Source: Alphaproteobacteria bacterium
GTDB taxonomy: Bacteria > Pseudomonadota > Alphaproteobacteria > Paracaedibacterales > JAKBAR01
Reading direction: 5' to 3'
DNA: 5,498 nt
Assembly: GCA_019745755.1 (NCBI GenBank)
Contig: JAIESS010000090.1
Span: forward strand, 1 to 5,498
Shown here: one piece after another, positions 1-5,475 of the stretch
How positions within the stretch are numbered: the stretch's first letter is position 1
How the letters are laid out: the number at the start of each line of letters is the position of its first letter
Made by a program: the position numbers and the translations under genes
Notes under the pieces: model-generated
Told to the model about the DNA's origin: nothing
The model's input: the letters and a program-made list of their open reading frames with translations, nothing else
Databases searched by the model: none

Positions 1-98
1 TATGCCGTGAGTGCGGTACATGGCACGGTAAGTGGAATGGTAAATGCGAAGGATGCTTTGCCTGGAATAGTCTTATTCAAGAAGTCGTTGCGGCTAAA
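1..98 (+). pseudogene. radA: RadA (DNA repair protein RadA/Sms) N-terminal zinc-finger fragment, truncated
   Basis: Reading from base 3, the + strand gives CRECGTWHGKWNGKCEGC followed by FAWNSLIQEVVAAK. This has the RadA/Sms N-terminal finger pattern C-x2-C-G-x4-KW-x-G-x-C-x2-C and the WN that follows it. The gene's first residues (about ten in the family) lie left of the window. RadA is a RecA-like ATPase that helps process branched recombination intermediates; the finger precedes its Walker A ATPase core. Here the similarity stops around base 98, where the sequence becomes an inverted transposase fragment. The same frame then reads through non-RadA residues to a TAA at 156-158. No ATPase or Lon-like domain follows, so this copy cannot be functional. 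The zinc finger is clear; the exact breakpoint (about 93-104) is uncertain. An intact radA may exist elsewhere in the genome. Confidence 0.8.
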
Positions 99-369
99 CC
101 TGCAACCTTTCCAGCGGCACCTCGACCCCGTTTTCCTTTGCGCGTTCCGCCAAAATAACGTTCATCGAGTTCGATTTTCCACAAAATTGCTCGCCCCGAT
201 TTTGCTGTTTAAGAGCAATCTTCTCTCTCAATGTGTGGAAAAATCTGACTGCCGTGTTGCGGTGGATGCCCACTAAATCTGCTGCTGTTCGCGCCGTTGA
301 TCCTGCAACAAAATATTTCATTAGCTCTAATTGCTCTGAACAACTTAGTTTGCAATGCTTTATCCACAT
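99..369 (-). pseudogene. IS1595/IS1016-family transposase, N-terminal part, frameshifted and truncated
   Basis: The ATG is at 369-367, with AGGA about 9 nt upstream. Residues 18-45 (KYFVAGSTARTAADLVG, then the TAVRFFHTLR region) match the helix-turn-helix start typical of IS1595/IS1016 transposases. After about residue 65 the original frame loses similarity. The other frame then reads KIELDERYFGGTRKGKRGRG and AAGKVA, the conserved block around the first catalytic Asp (family consensus DESYFGG; here Ser is Arg). One missing A in the A-run complementary to 175-178 explains the shift. Similarity ends at the radA junction, so roughly the last 60% of a usual ~210-230-residue transposase, including the other catalytic residues, is missing. 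Programmed slippage at the A-run is possible in principle, but a disabling mutation is simpler in a truncated gene. Confidence 0.82.
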
Positions 370-390
370 TCTTCTATCCTAACTTTTTAA

Positions 391-408
391 ATGTTAGGTG
401 TCAGCCCC
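391..408 (-). repeat. Probable outer terminal inverted repeat of the IS remnant
   Basis: On the - strand, 408 to 391 reads GGGGCTGACACCTAACAT, 22 bp before the transposase start codon. A terminal repeat is expected at this distance, and the G-run start suits an IS end. A 6-bp dyad overlaps it (CCTAAC at 378-383 and GTTAGG at 393-398) and could form a small hairpin in the leader. The partner repeat is missing, so the assignment is by position only. The next 8 bases outward, AAAGCTTT at 409-416, are where one copy of a target duplication would lie. Confidence 0.45.
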
Positions 409-503
409 AAAGCTTTTTGGTCAGGAGCTGAAAAACGCCTCAAACGATCAATTAAAAAAACACTGATCTAATACGTACATCAAAGGAGGCTTTCGAGTTT
501 TCT

Positions 504-2039
504 TTATACTCTTTTTCTCAGCCTTCCGGAAACAACGCGATATTGGCCCGGAGTATATTCTTCAATAATTGTTTCATTAATCTCCATATCATCAGGAACG
601 CTATCAAGCTGCCGTGCAATCTCCATAAGCATACGCCCAAGCTTATTATCTCCCGTTGTTAAGGACTTCTGTGCTTTGTCTGCACCTGCAATATACTCAA
701 CACCCCAGTTTTTGTCCGTATTCTGCCCCCTATTATTACCCTCGATGAGGGTAGCATCTTTAAGAACTTTGAGCTCATTTTTAAGTGGGATATTCCGTGT
801 AAATTTTTGTTTGAGGAGCTCAAACATTAATTTGTTCCACTCCCTCACCTGATCAGGTGTTGGTCGAACTCCTGTTTTTGCCGCATCCTTTTGAGTGTCA
901 TAAGGGGATTTGTGTGAATACACACTACCATCTACAGCATAGCCAGCAAGAAGTAGCTTCGCATAGTGGAAGGCACCCTCTGTATGATCAAAATCATAAG
1001 ATTCACTGAGTCCATTTATTTTTTGGACAGTAATTCGCACCACACTGATAGCACCTTGGATCGTTGGAAGAGTGTAATTCTTACCCCCATATCCCACTGT
1101 TGACCAATAATTTGAAAGAAAACCATAACGATTGATGTGGCGTGAAGGATCCTCAAATGTATCGGGAGAGCCAAAGACAGTGATGAGCTTAACTTTGACT
1201 CCATCTTTTGATACATAAATGCCATCAGAATTAACTTTAAAGCTCCATAAATCATCAAGATAATGTGTATATGTAAAATTCTGAACCCTCGCATTATTAC
1301 TATCTCTCGTGCTCATAGGTGGATTCGTCCACAGAGGATTTTTGACAAGATTTTCATAGGTACAACTATTATTAAATGGAGAGGGTACCAAACCATTTTT
1401 ACTCCGCCAATCATCCAAAAGCTTCTCGTCACTTTCGCTCATAAACTCAACTCTCCTTATATCTTGAATTTCATAATTATCAAAAAGGGCCTTGCGATGC
1501 GCTGGCTCAAGGGTATAAGTGTGAATAGATTCTAAGAATTTTTTATCACCCCCCTGCACCTTTTTTAATTCTGTGTGTCCGATCCAATAATCAAGATCCC
1601 CCTCATCATCAAACAAAACGCCTCTTTCAAAATCTTTATGGTGTATTGAAAGATACTCGCAAATATACCTGAGGCGACGTATATGCGTCTGATGAGCGGG
1701 ATCGTGTGCAGCATTTTCTGCATTCTTCAAATACTCTATGGCACCATCACCCAAATGCATCAAAGCTCCCTGAAGACCCTTCATCATCTCAAGAAGCTCC
1801 TCTGAATCTGGACAAGACGGACGCAGTTGATACGCACGTTTACCATTGACTGAAGGAAGTTGCACAGGTGTCAAAAGAGCCAAAATATCCCAGTAATAAA
1901 TCTCTTTATCAGCCTCATTGCTAAGGGTTTTAATATCACTCCTCCAATCGAGTGGCATCTTTAGATCAATGGGAAGATCAGCAAAGACACCTTTTCCTAA
2001 AAAAAGTACTATTATAAAGAGAATAGGTTTAATCATCAA
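504..2039 (-). CDS. Exported protein with C-terminal NADAR (YbiA-like) domain; candidate effector
   Basis: A 511-residue protein. Residues 1-20 form a signal peptide (Lys4, hydrophobic ILFIIVLFLG, cleavage after GVFA). Residues 21-280 match nothing I recognise: mostly helical-looking, with four cysteines (76, 127 and 226 among them as visible, no CxxC) and rich in acidic residues. Residues ~284-479 look like NADAR: YGFLSNYW at 305-312; TEGAFHYAKLL at 353-363, with E354 at the place of YbiA Glu48; a REWN...FELLKQKF helix at 399-413; LKDATLIEG at 426-434; NWG at 444-446; and NKLGRMLMEIARQL at 465-478. An insertion of about 20 residues separates the first two blocks. NADAR proteins cleave N-glycosidic bonds in riboflavin intermediates or remove ADP-ribose from guanine. 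Signal peptides are unusual for them, so delivery outside the cell is inferred. Two tandem ATGs (2039, 2036) follow a weak purine-rich site, AAGAAAGAAA. It is divergent from the acylase gene. Domain call fairly sure; substrate unknown. Confidence 0.8.
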   Translation of the reverse strand: MMIKPILFIIVLFLGKGVFADLPIDLKMPLDWRSDIKTLSNEADKEIYYWDILALLTPVQLPSVNGKRAYQLRPSCPDSEELLEMMKGLQGALMHLGDGAIEYLKNAENAAHDPAHQTHIRRLRYICEYLSIHHKDFERGVLFDDEGDLDYWIGHTELKKVQGGDKKFLESIHTYTLEPAHRKALFDNYEIQDIRRVEFMSESDEKLLDDWRSKNGLVPSPFNNSCTYENLVKNPLWTNPPMSTRDSNNARVQNFTYTHYLDDLWSFKVNSDGIYVSKDGVKVKLITVFGSPDTFEDPSRHINRYGFLSNYWSTVGYGGKNYTLPTIQGAISVVRITVQKINGLSESYDFDHTEGAFHYAKLLLAGYAVDGSVYSHKSPYDTQKDAAKTGVRPTPDQVREWNKLMFELLKQKFTRNIPLKNELKVLKDATLIEGNNRGQNTDKNWGVEYIAGADKAQKSLTTGDNKLGRMLMEIARQLDSVPDDMEINETIIEEYTPGQYRVVSGRLRKRV

Positions 2040-2150
2040 TTTTCTTTCTTAAATTGCAAACAATTTATAATACAACTGATGTACTTAATATTTTCTTAAT
2101 AAAAACAGATTACATTAAAATAATACACCGTTCAAACAAAGGAAAGAATC
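2040..2150. promoter_or_regulatory. Divergent promoter region between NADAR and acylase genes
   Basis: This 111-bp, very AT-rich gap must hold the start signals of both divergent genes. TATAAT lies at 2066-2071 on the + strand, and overlapping it TATTAT reads on the - strand at 2072-2067. No good -35 box stands at 16-18 bp from either, so exact promoters cannot be assigned. The acylase has a strong ribosome binding site, AAAGGAAAG at 2138-2146, just before its ATG at 2151. The NADAR gene has only a weak purine tract. Shared or reciprocal regulation is plausible but inferred. Confidence 0.4.
2050..2067. repeat. Perfect 7-bp dyad (TAAATTG-CAAA-CAATTTA), possible operator
   Basis: TAAATTG at 2050-2056 and CAATTTA at 2061-2067 are exact inverted repeats around a 4-base spacer. 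The dyad lies 11-28 bases before the NADAR start codon and overlaps the TATAAT/TATTAT box. That position suits an operator or an RNA hairpin in the leader of the - strand gene. In such AT-rich DNA a dyad of this size can also occur by chance. Confidence 0.35.
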
Positions 2151-3077
2151 ATGACTTTCATAGAACATTTTCGTGCTCTTGTTTTCTTTCTTATTTTGTG
2201 CATCGAAGCTCCTTATGTTTTTAGTTGTACTTGCGTGTTTTGGTGGGATAATCCTTATGAGTGTATTGCAGGGCGAACAATGGATTGGATGGAAGATACC
2301 CATCCCGAAATTTGGGTATATCCGCCCATTCCTAAGATTTCAAATGAATCTAATTCTTATCACTATGGAATGCTCGCTCTCACAGCATATAACGACATAA
2401 CAGTTGATGGATTGAATGAAAAGGGGCTCGCCGGTCATGTTCTTTATCTTGGTGCGACGACCTACAATGCGTCGTGCGAAGATTCAACGGCCATCCCATC
2501 CAAAAATTGGTTACATTCTATTTTACAATCCTATGCCTCTGTCGCAGAAGCCCTTGATCATGCGCCCTACTGGCGTATTTCCCCGTCTATTGTCAGCGGC
2601 CATGACATCAATATCCATCTTGCTCTAGAGGATAAAACAGGAGACAATGCCATCCTTGAGTATAAAGAAGGAATCCTCCATATTTTCCGTGGCTGTGGTC
2701 ATGGCGTACTCACAAATGCTCCTTTTTATGATGAACACCTTAGCCATCTTGGGAAATATACAGTCTTTGGAGGGACAGAAGCCCTACCACACGATAATCA
2801 TTCAACAGATCGTTTTGTTAAAACAACTTATGGCCTGTCTCAAATTGTCCCTTCTCACGAAACATCAGATAATAGTAAACAGATACAAAAACTTTTGATG
2901 GATGTCTCTGTGCATACACATGAAAAAAAAACCTACTACCATACCCTTACAAATATATCAAAAAACACCTTCTTTTTTCATGATCTTATAAGCGATAACC
3001 AACAGACATTTTTCATGGATGCTGTGGATTTTAAAAGTATTCCAACTCAAGGAAAAAAACTCTACCCATTGGAGTAA
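2151..3077 (+). CDS. Exported choloylglycine hydrolase / penicillin V acylase-family Ntn hydrolase
   Basis: A 308-residue linear-amide C-N hydrolase (CBAH family). Residues 1-25 are a signal peptide, and predicted cleavage after VFS leaves Cys26 at the N-terminus, as the Ntn mechanism needs. Spacing from Cys26 fits the family: Arg42 (+16) and Asp45 (+19) in AGRTMDW correspond to Arg18/Asp21 of bile salt hydrolase Cys2. DGLNEKGL at 86-93 is the conserved core strand-turn. LTNAP at 187-191 gives the oxyanion Asn189, and STDRFVK at 218-224 the catalytic-site Arg221. Tyr99, in HVLYLG, sits near the place where bile salt hydrolases have Asn82 and penicillin V acylases Tyr82, so acylase-type specificity is favoured. 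Enzymes of this family hydrolyse amide bonds of bile salts, penicillin V, acyl-homoserine lactones or N-acyl lipids; the substrate here is unknown. The ribosome site AAAGGAAAG fixes the start. Length is near the usual 315-350. Confidence 0.9.
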   Translation: MTFIEHFRALVFFLILCIEAPYVFSCTCVFWWDNPYECIAGRTMDWMEDTHPEIWVYPPIPKISNESNSYHYGMLALTAYNDITVDGLNEKGLAGHVLYLGATTYNASCEDSTAIPSKNWLHSILQSYASVAEALDHAPYWRISPSIVSGHDINIHLALEDKTGDNAILEYKEGILHIFRGCGHGVLTNAPFYDEHLSHLGKYTVFGGTEALPHDNHSTDRFVKTTYGLSQIVPSHETSDNSKQIQKLLMDVSVHTHEKKTYYHTLTNISKNTFFFHDLISDNQQTFFMDAVDFKSIPTQGKKLYPLE

Positions 3078-3083
3078 AAAAGA

Positions 3084-3282
3084 ATGGATTCTTTACCAAT
3101 TTTTAATATTAGTATCGTACCTCCCCACGGTTATAACACTTTCCGTTCAAAATCGGTGACTCATTCTCAAGGAATCCAAGAGTTTTGTGTACGCTACACC
3201 CACACTCCAAATGTGGGTAGATGCTTACAAAATCCTTGGCATTGATCCTCATCTTATAAGCACGGATTCAGGCCATATTTAA
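3084..3282 (+). pseudogene. Possible small ORF and eroded C-terminal fragment between convergent genes
   Basis: The 219-bp gap after the acylase holds two open stretches in different + frames. An ORF at 3084-3245 starts MDSLPIFNISIVPPHG and ends at TGA (53 residues); GGAG at 3071-3074 lies 9 bases before its ATG, overlapping the acylase's last codons. From 3160 another frame has no start but reads SFVYATPTLQMWVDAYKILG, then IDPHLISTDSGHI, to TAA at 3280-3282. The second stretch has protein-like composition and could be the eroded end of a gene whose front was lost or shifted. I do not recognise either. Both could be chance, given the short length. Confidence 0.3.
3198..3218. terminator. 7-bp hairpin between convergent genes, weak terminator candidate
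   Basis: ACCCACA at 3198-3204 and TGTGGGT at 3212-3218 are exact inverted repeats with a 7-base loop. The hairpin lies about 120 bases past the acylase stop and 79 bases past the - strand gene's stop, so it could serve either. No T-run follows on either strand, so it is not a canonical intrinsic terminator. It also lies inside the doubtful remnant at 3160-3282. Confidence 0.3.
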
Positions 3283-3296
3283 GAGGTGGGTTATAT

Positions 3297-3944
3297 TTAC
3301 TCCCAAGCTCCAACACCATCGACAATGATAGGGTAGTTTAAAAAATCTTTAGAAAAGGTTGTTAAACCATCCGATTGATTAAGTGTTCCTATATTTACAG
3401 CAATATTTATTGGCGACGCTCCTGTGTTCTCCGGGGGTGTAATAACCAATGGTGGCATAGGATTATGTTCACTTATCATCAGGGGTAAACCATCTGAAAA
3501 TACAATACCAACACCCTGTGCCCACTCATGACAAAGCCTCGCAGAAAGAGGTGGTGTCGTGTTTGTTTCAGCTGTGGCTGTAAGGGTCCATCGCTCAGAA
3601 TATAAAGGGTCTGCTGTTCCGCCTGGCACAGGGTTATCTGTGGGAAATCCAGCACCATTCGCTGTGTAGGACTGTGTTTTTTGATACGATACAACGACAT
3701 TATACTCACCCCCTTTTGCATCAAAAATGAGTGCTGCTTGAGAGAATGGCACGTCACCAGGGCGCGCTGTATTTGGTAGATCGGCATAAAGATTCATAAA
3801 GGTTGTTGCCTTAGGATGAGGGCGAGTTGGTTTAGAAAAAGGAGGGGGGCCCTGGTTATCCATTGCCATCACTGGATATGATAAAAATGAGATAGTCACT
3901 GCGCCTAAAAAAAGCATCCATTTCTTTTTCATAGAAAAAATCAT
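3297..3944 (-). CDS. Small exported protein of unknown function
   Basis: A 215-residue protein that I do not recognise. Residues 1-27 form a clear Sec signal peptide: basic MKKKW, hydrophobic MLFLGAVTISFLSYPV, cleavage after VMA. The mature part starts with a Pro-rich linker (29-45). It continues with β-like, Thr/Asn/Gly-rich sequence (e.g. ALIFDAKGGEYNVVVSYQ at 71-88, ERWTLTATAET at 117-127, SPINIAVNIGTL at 177-188). One cysteine (138), no membrane segment and no lipobox are visible, so it is probably periplasmic or released. The start at 3944 is fixed by a strong ribosome site, AAAGGAG (3956-3950), 5 bases upstream; the Met at residue 5 has no such site. It converges on the acylase and diverges from the helicase, so it is probably monocistronic. 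The folded part resembles small β-sandwich secreted proteins only in composition; no function is claimed. Confidence 0.85.
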   Translation of the reverse strand: MIFSMKKKWMLFLGAVTISFLSYPVMAMDNQGPPPFSKPTRPHPKATTFMNLYADLPNTARPGDVPFSQAALIFDAKGGEYNVVVSYQKTQSYTANGAGFPTDNPVPGGTADPLYSERWTLTATAETNTTPPLSARLCHEWAQGVGIVFSDGLPLMISEHNPMPPLVITPPENTGASPINIAVNIGTLNQSDGLTTFSKDFLNYPIIVDGVGAWE

Positions 3945-3949
3945 AAGAA

Positions 3950-3956
3950 CTCCTTT
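3950..3956 (-). promoter_or_regulatory. Strong ribosome binding site of the small exported protein
   Basis: On the - strand AAAGGAG lies 5 bases before the ATG at 3944. It decides for this start over the in-frame ATG four codons later, and it is the best Shine-Dalgarno match in the window. Confidence 0.8.
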
Positions 3957-4015
3957 AAATAATGAAAAAAAATGAGAGTAATCTTTATAATTGCATCACA
4001 TATAGAAAGAAACAA

Positions 4016-4115
4016 CAAGGGTGTTTTGCGTAGAAAGTGTCTCAATCATGCTTCTTACCCGCACAATAAAGGCACTTATGACGCAAAATTATTCCTATAA
4101 CGCACTTTTCCCTTG
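4016..4115. repeat. 100-bp nested inverted-repeat element in divergent intergenic region
   Basis: Three pairs of arms nest around one centre. CAAGGG (4016-4021) pairs with CCCTTG (4110-4115). TTTTGCGT (4024-4031) pairs with ACGCAAAA (4081-4088). AAGTG (4035-4039) pairs with CACTT (4073-4077). Symmetric 3-base gaps lie between the inner two pairs. The ends also align as an imperfect terminal repeat, CAAGGG-n5-TGCGT. It could be a structured leader RNA of the helicase gene or of the divergent exported protein, or a miniature palindromic repeat. No target duplication is obvious. The rest of the 3945-4170 gap shows only AT-rich sequence and possible promoter boxes (TTGAAA at 4113-4118, with no good -10). 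Confidence 0.5.
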
Positions 4116-4142
4116 AAATTATATATTTAATAACCAATTGTA

Positions 4143-4170
4143 GGGGTAGGATATAAGAATTAACACCTCC
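4143..4170 (+). promoter_or_regulatory. Odd translation start region of the helicase gene
   Basis: No Shine-Dalgarno stands at normal spacing before the ATG at 4171. The purine run GGGGTAGGA (4143-4151) is about 20 bases away. ACACCTCC directly touches the start codon and resembles the anti-Shine-Dalgarno end of 16S rRNA rather than its complement. GGGGT (4143-4147) can pair with ACCTC (4165-4169), including one G-U, around a 17-base loop. The start is still chosen because the protein aligns from here with DEAD-box helicases. Confidence 0.3.
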
Positions 4171-5454
4171 ATGAAGAATCTATTCTCTGATTTAGCCCTG
4201 TCAGACGCGCTTGTCGCTAACTTGACAGCCATGGGCTTTGACACCCCCACCCCTATTCAACATGCTGCTATCCCTCATATTTTACAGGGGCGTGATTTGT
4301 GTGCCTGTGCTCAAACGGGCTCAGGAAAGACAGGAGCATTCCTTCTTCCCATTATTGATATGTTGATTAATTCACGCGTACGTGTCGGTATGCCACGGGC
4401 TATTATTCTCAGCCCTACACGAGAGTTAGCTCAACAAGTACATGACAATTTTAAGGTTTTTTCTAAGGGAATGAGTCTTGGTGCAGCAGTCCTTGTGGGG
4501 GGGGAGTGGACAGGAGATCAGGAAAAGCAACTTAAGAAAAAACCAGACCTTATCATTGCTACACCGGGTAGGTTGCTTGATCTTTTTGAGCGCGGGAAGC
4601 TCCTCATGATGGATACTAAAATTTTGGTGATTGACGAGGCGGATCGTATGCTTGACATGGGATTCATGCCTGATGTCGACCGTATTTTAAAATTCTTGCC
4701 AAAAGATCGCCAAACGCTTTTGATTAGCGCAACGTTCCCAAAGGAACTTCAAGCACATATGGATACGCTTATGTCGAATCCAAAACGTATAGAATCTGCT
4801 GCTTTGTCGAAGCCTGCCGGTACGATTAAGCAATACAAAGTAGCGATAGAATCTGAAGATAAACAAGCTGCTCTTCGCCAAATCCTTAGTCTAGACCGTG
4901 ATACGTCCGCTATTGTGTTTTGTAATCGTAAAAAAGATGTGGATAGCGTCGCAAAATACCTCAAAGGACATGGCTTTAAAAGTATGCCCATTCACGGTGA
5001 TTTGGCACAGTCAAAGCGTAATGAAACCCTTGATATATTTCGTGCGGAAAAGGGACTCGTTCTTGTGGCGAGTGATGTTGCAGCGCGCGGTATTGATATT
5101 GATGATCTTCCCCTTGTGATTAATTACGACATTCCCATCAATGCCGAAGACTATGTTCACCGTATCGGCCGTACAGGACGTGCGGGTAAAAGTGGTGTGG
5201 CGTATAGTTTTGTAACCAAGCGTGATAAAAAATCTTTTGATGCTGTTCTTAAAATAAGCTCAATGCCTATCGAGGACTACATCGTGACCATAGAAAAGGA
5301 TATACCTAAATCGTCACAGAAAGCACATTCACGTCAAGTCAAATCATCACAAAAAGAAACATTTCTTAAACCTGCCAATGATGAATCAAAGGCTGGATTT
5401 GGTGACTGGGTGCCGCGTTTTATATTAGCCGACCCGCGTAAATACTTTGGGTAA
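4171..5454 (+). CDS. DEAD-box ATP-dependent RNA helicase, RhlE-like
   Basis: A complete 427-residue cytosolic DEAD-box protein that unwinds short RNA duplexes using ATP, in ribosome assembly, RNA decay or cold adaptation. All core motifs are visible: the Q motif (F5, then GFDTPTPIQ at 22-30); motif I AQTGSGKT at 47-54; Ia PTRELA at 82-87; GG at 110-111; Ib TPGR at 131-134; II DEAD at 155-158; III SAT at 186-188; IV IVFCNRKKD at 248-256; V ASDVAARGIDI at 300-310; VI HRIGRTGRAG at 330-339. The LDMGF stretch after DEAD and the general layout suit the RhlE group. The tail (375-427) is short, Lys/Ser-rich and basic, ending in GFGDWVPRFILADPRKYFG. It lacks the DbpA RNA-binding domain and the long CsdA extension. 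The exact orthology (RhlE, SrmB-like) is not certain, so no symbol is given. It is divergent from the exported-protein gene and has a poor ribosome site. Confidence 0.95.
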   Translation: MKNLFSDLALSDALVANLTAMGFDTPTPIQHAAIPHILQGRDLCACAQTGSGKTGAFLLPIIDMLINSRVRVGMPRAIILSPTRELAQQVHDNFKVFSKGMSLGAAVLVGGEWTGDQEKQLKKKPDLIIATPGRLLDLFERGKLLMMDTKILVIDEADRMLDMGFMPDVDRILKFLPKDRQTLLISATFPKELQAHMDTLMSNPKRIESAALSKPAGTIKQYKVAIESEDKQAALRQILSLDRDTSAIVFCNRKKDVDSVAKYLKGHGFKSMPIHGDLAQSKRNETLDIFRAEKGLVLVASDVAARGIDIDDLPLVINYDIPINAEDYVHRIGRTGRAGKSGVAYSFVTKRDKKSFDAVLKISSMPIEDYIVTIEKDIPKSSQKAHSRQVKSSQKETFLKPANDESKAGFGDWVPRFILADPRKYFG

Positions 5455-5475
5455 AGTCTTGAATAGGAAAGTTTT

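Larger units (their letters stand above)
99..408 (-). mobile_element. Truncated IS1595/IS1016-type insertion sequence
   Basis: This stretch holds the 5' half of an IS element on the - strand: a probable outer end at 391-408, a short leader, and the first ~90 codons of a transposase. The element is cut off at about base 99, where it abuts the radA fragment in opposite orientation. The transposase 3' half and the second terminal inverted repeat are absent, so no target-site duplication can be tested. The family is assigned from the transposase. The boundary at 408 is inferred from the G-rich end and the distance to the transposase start. This is a dead remnant, left by a deletion or rearrangement after insertion. 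Confidence 0.72.

Noticed and set aside
7..276. 89-residue + strand ORF over the radA/IS region
   Set aside because: It is out of frame with the radA finger and antisense to the transposase; its product has no recognisable features.
420..503. Intrinsic terminator after the NADAR gene
   Set aside because: A T-run exists on the - strand (complement of 454-460) but no GC-rich stem precedes it; only a 4-bp AAAG/CTTT pairing is near.
1016..1535. Two ~90-residue ORFs, one on each strand, inside the NADAR gene
   Set aside because: They lie wholly within a long gene with clear domain blocks and have unlikely amino-acid composition.
504..2039. DarT-type toxin/NADAR antitoxin pair
   Set aside because: No DarT-like ADP-ribosyltransferase is adjacent, and the signal peptide does not suit a cytosolic antitoxin.
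2115..2303. 62-residue - strand ORF over the acylase start
   Set aside because: It is antisense to the signal peptide of a convincing enzyme, with no ribosome site.
2173..2898. Three + strand ORFs in another frame of the acylase gene
   Set aside because: They are shadows of the real frame, which contains all catalytic residues.
3479..3787. 102-residue - strand ORF inside the small exported protein
   Set aside because: The main frame has a strong ribosome site and signal peptide; this one has neither.
4687..5119. ORFs overlapping the helicase on both strands
   Set aside because: The helicase motifs are continuous in the main frame, so these are by-products of its codons.
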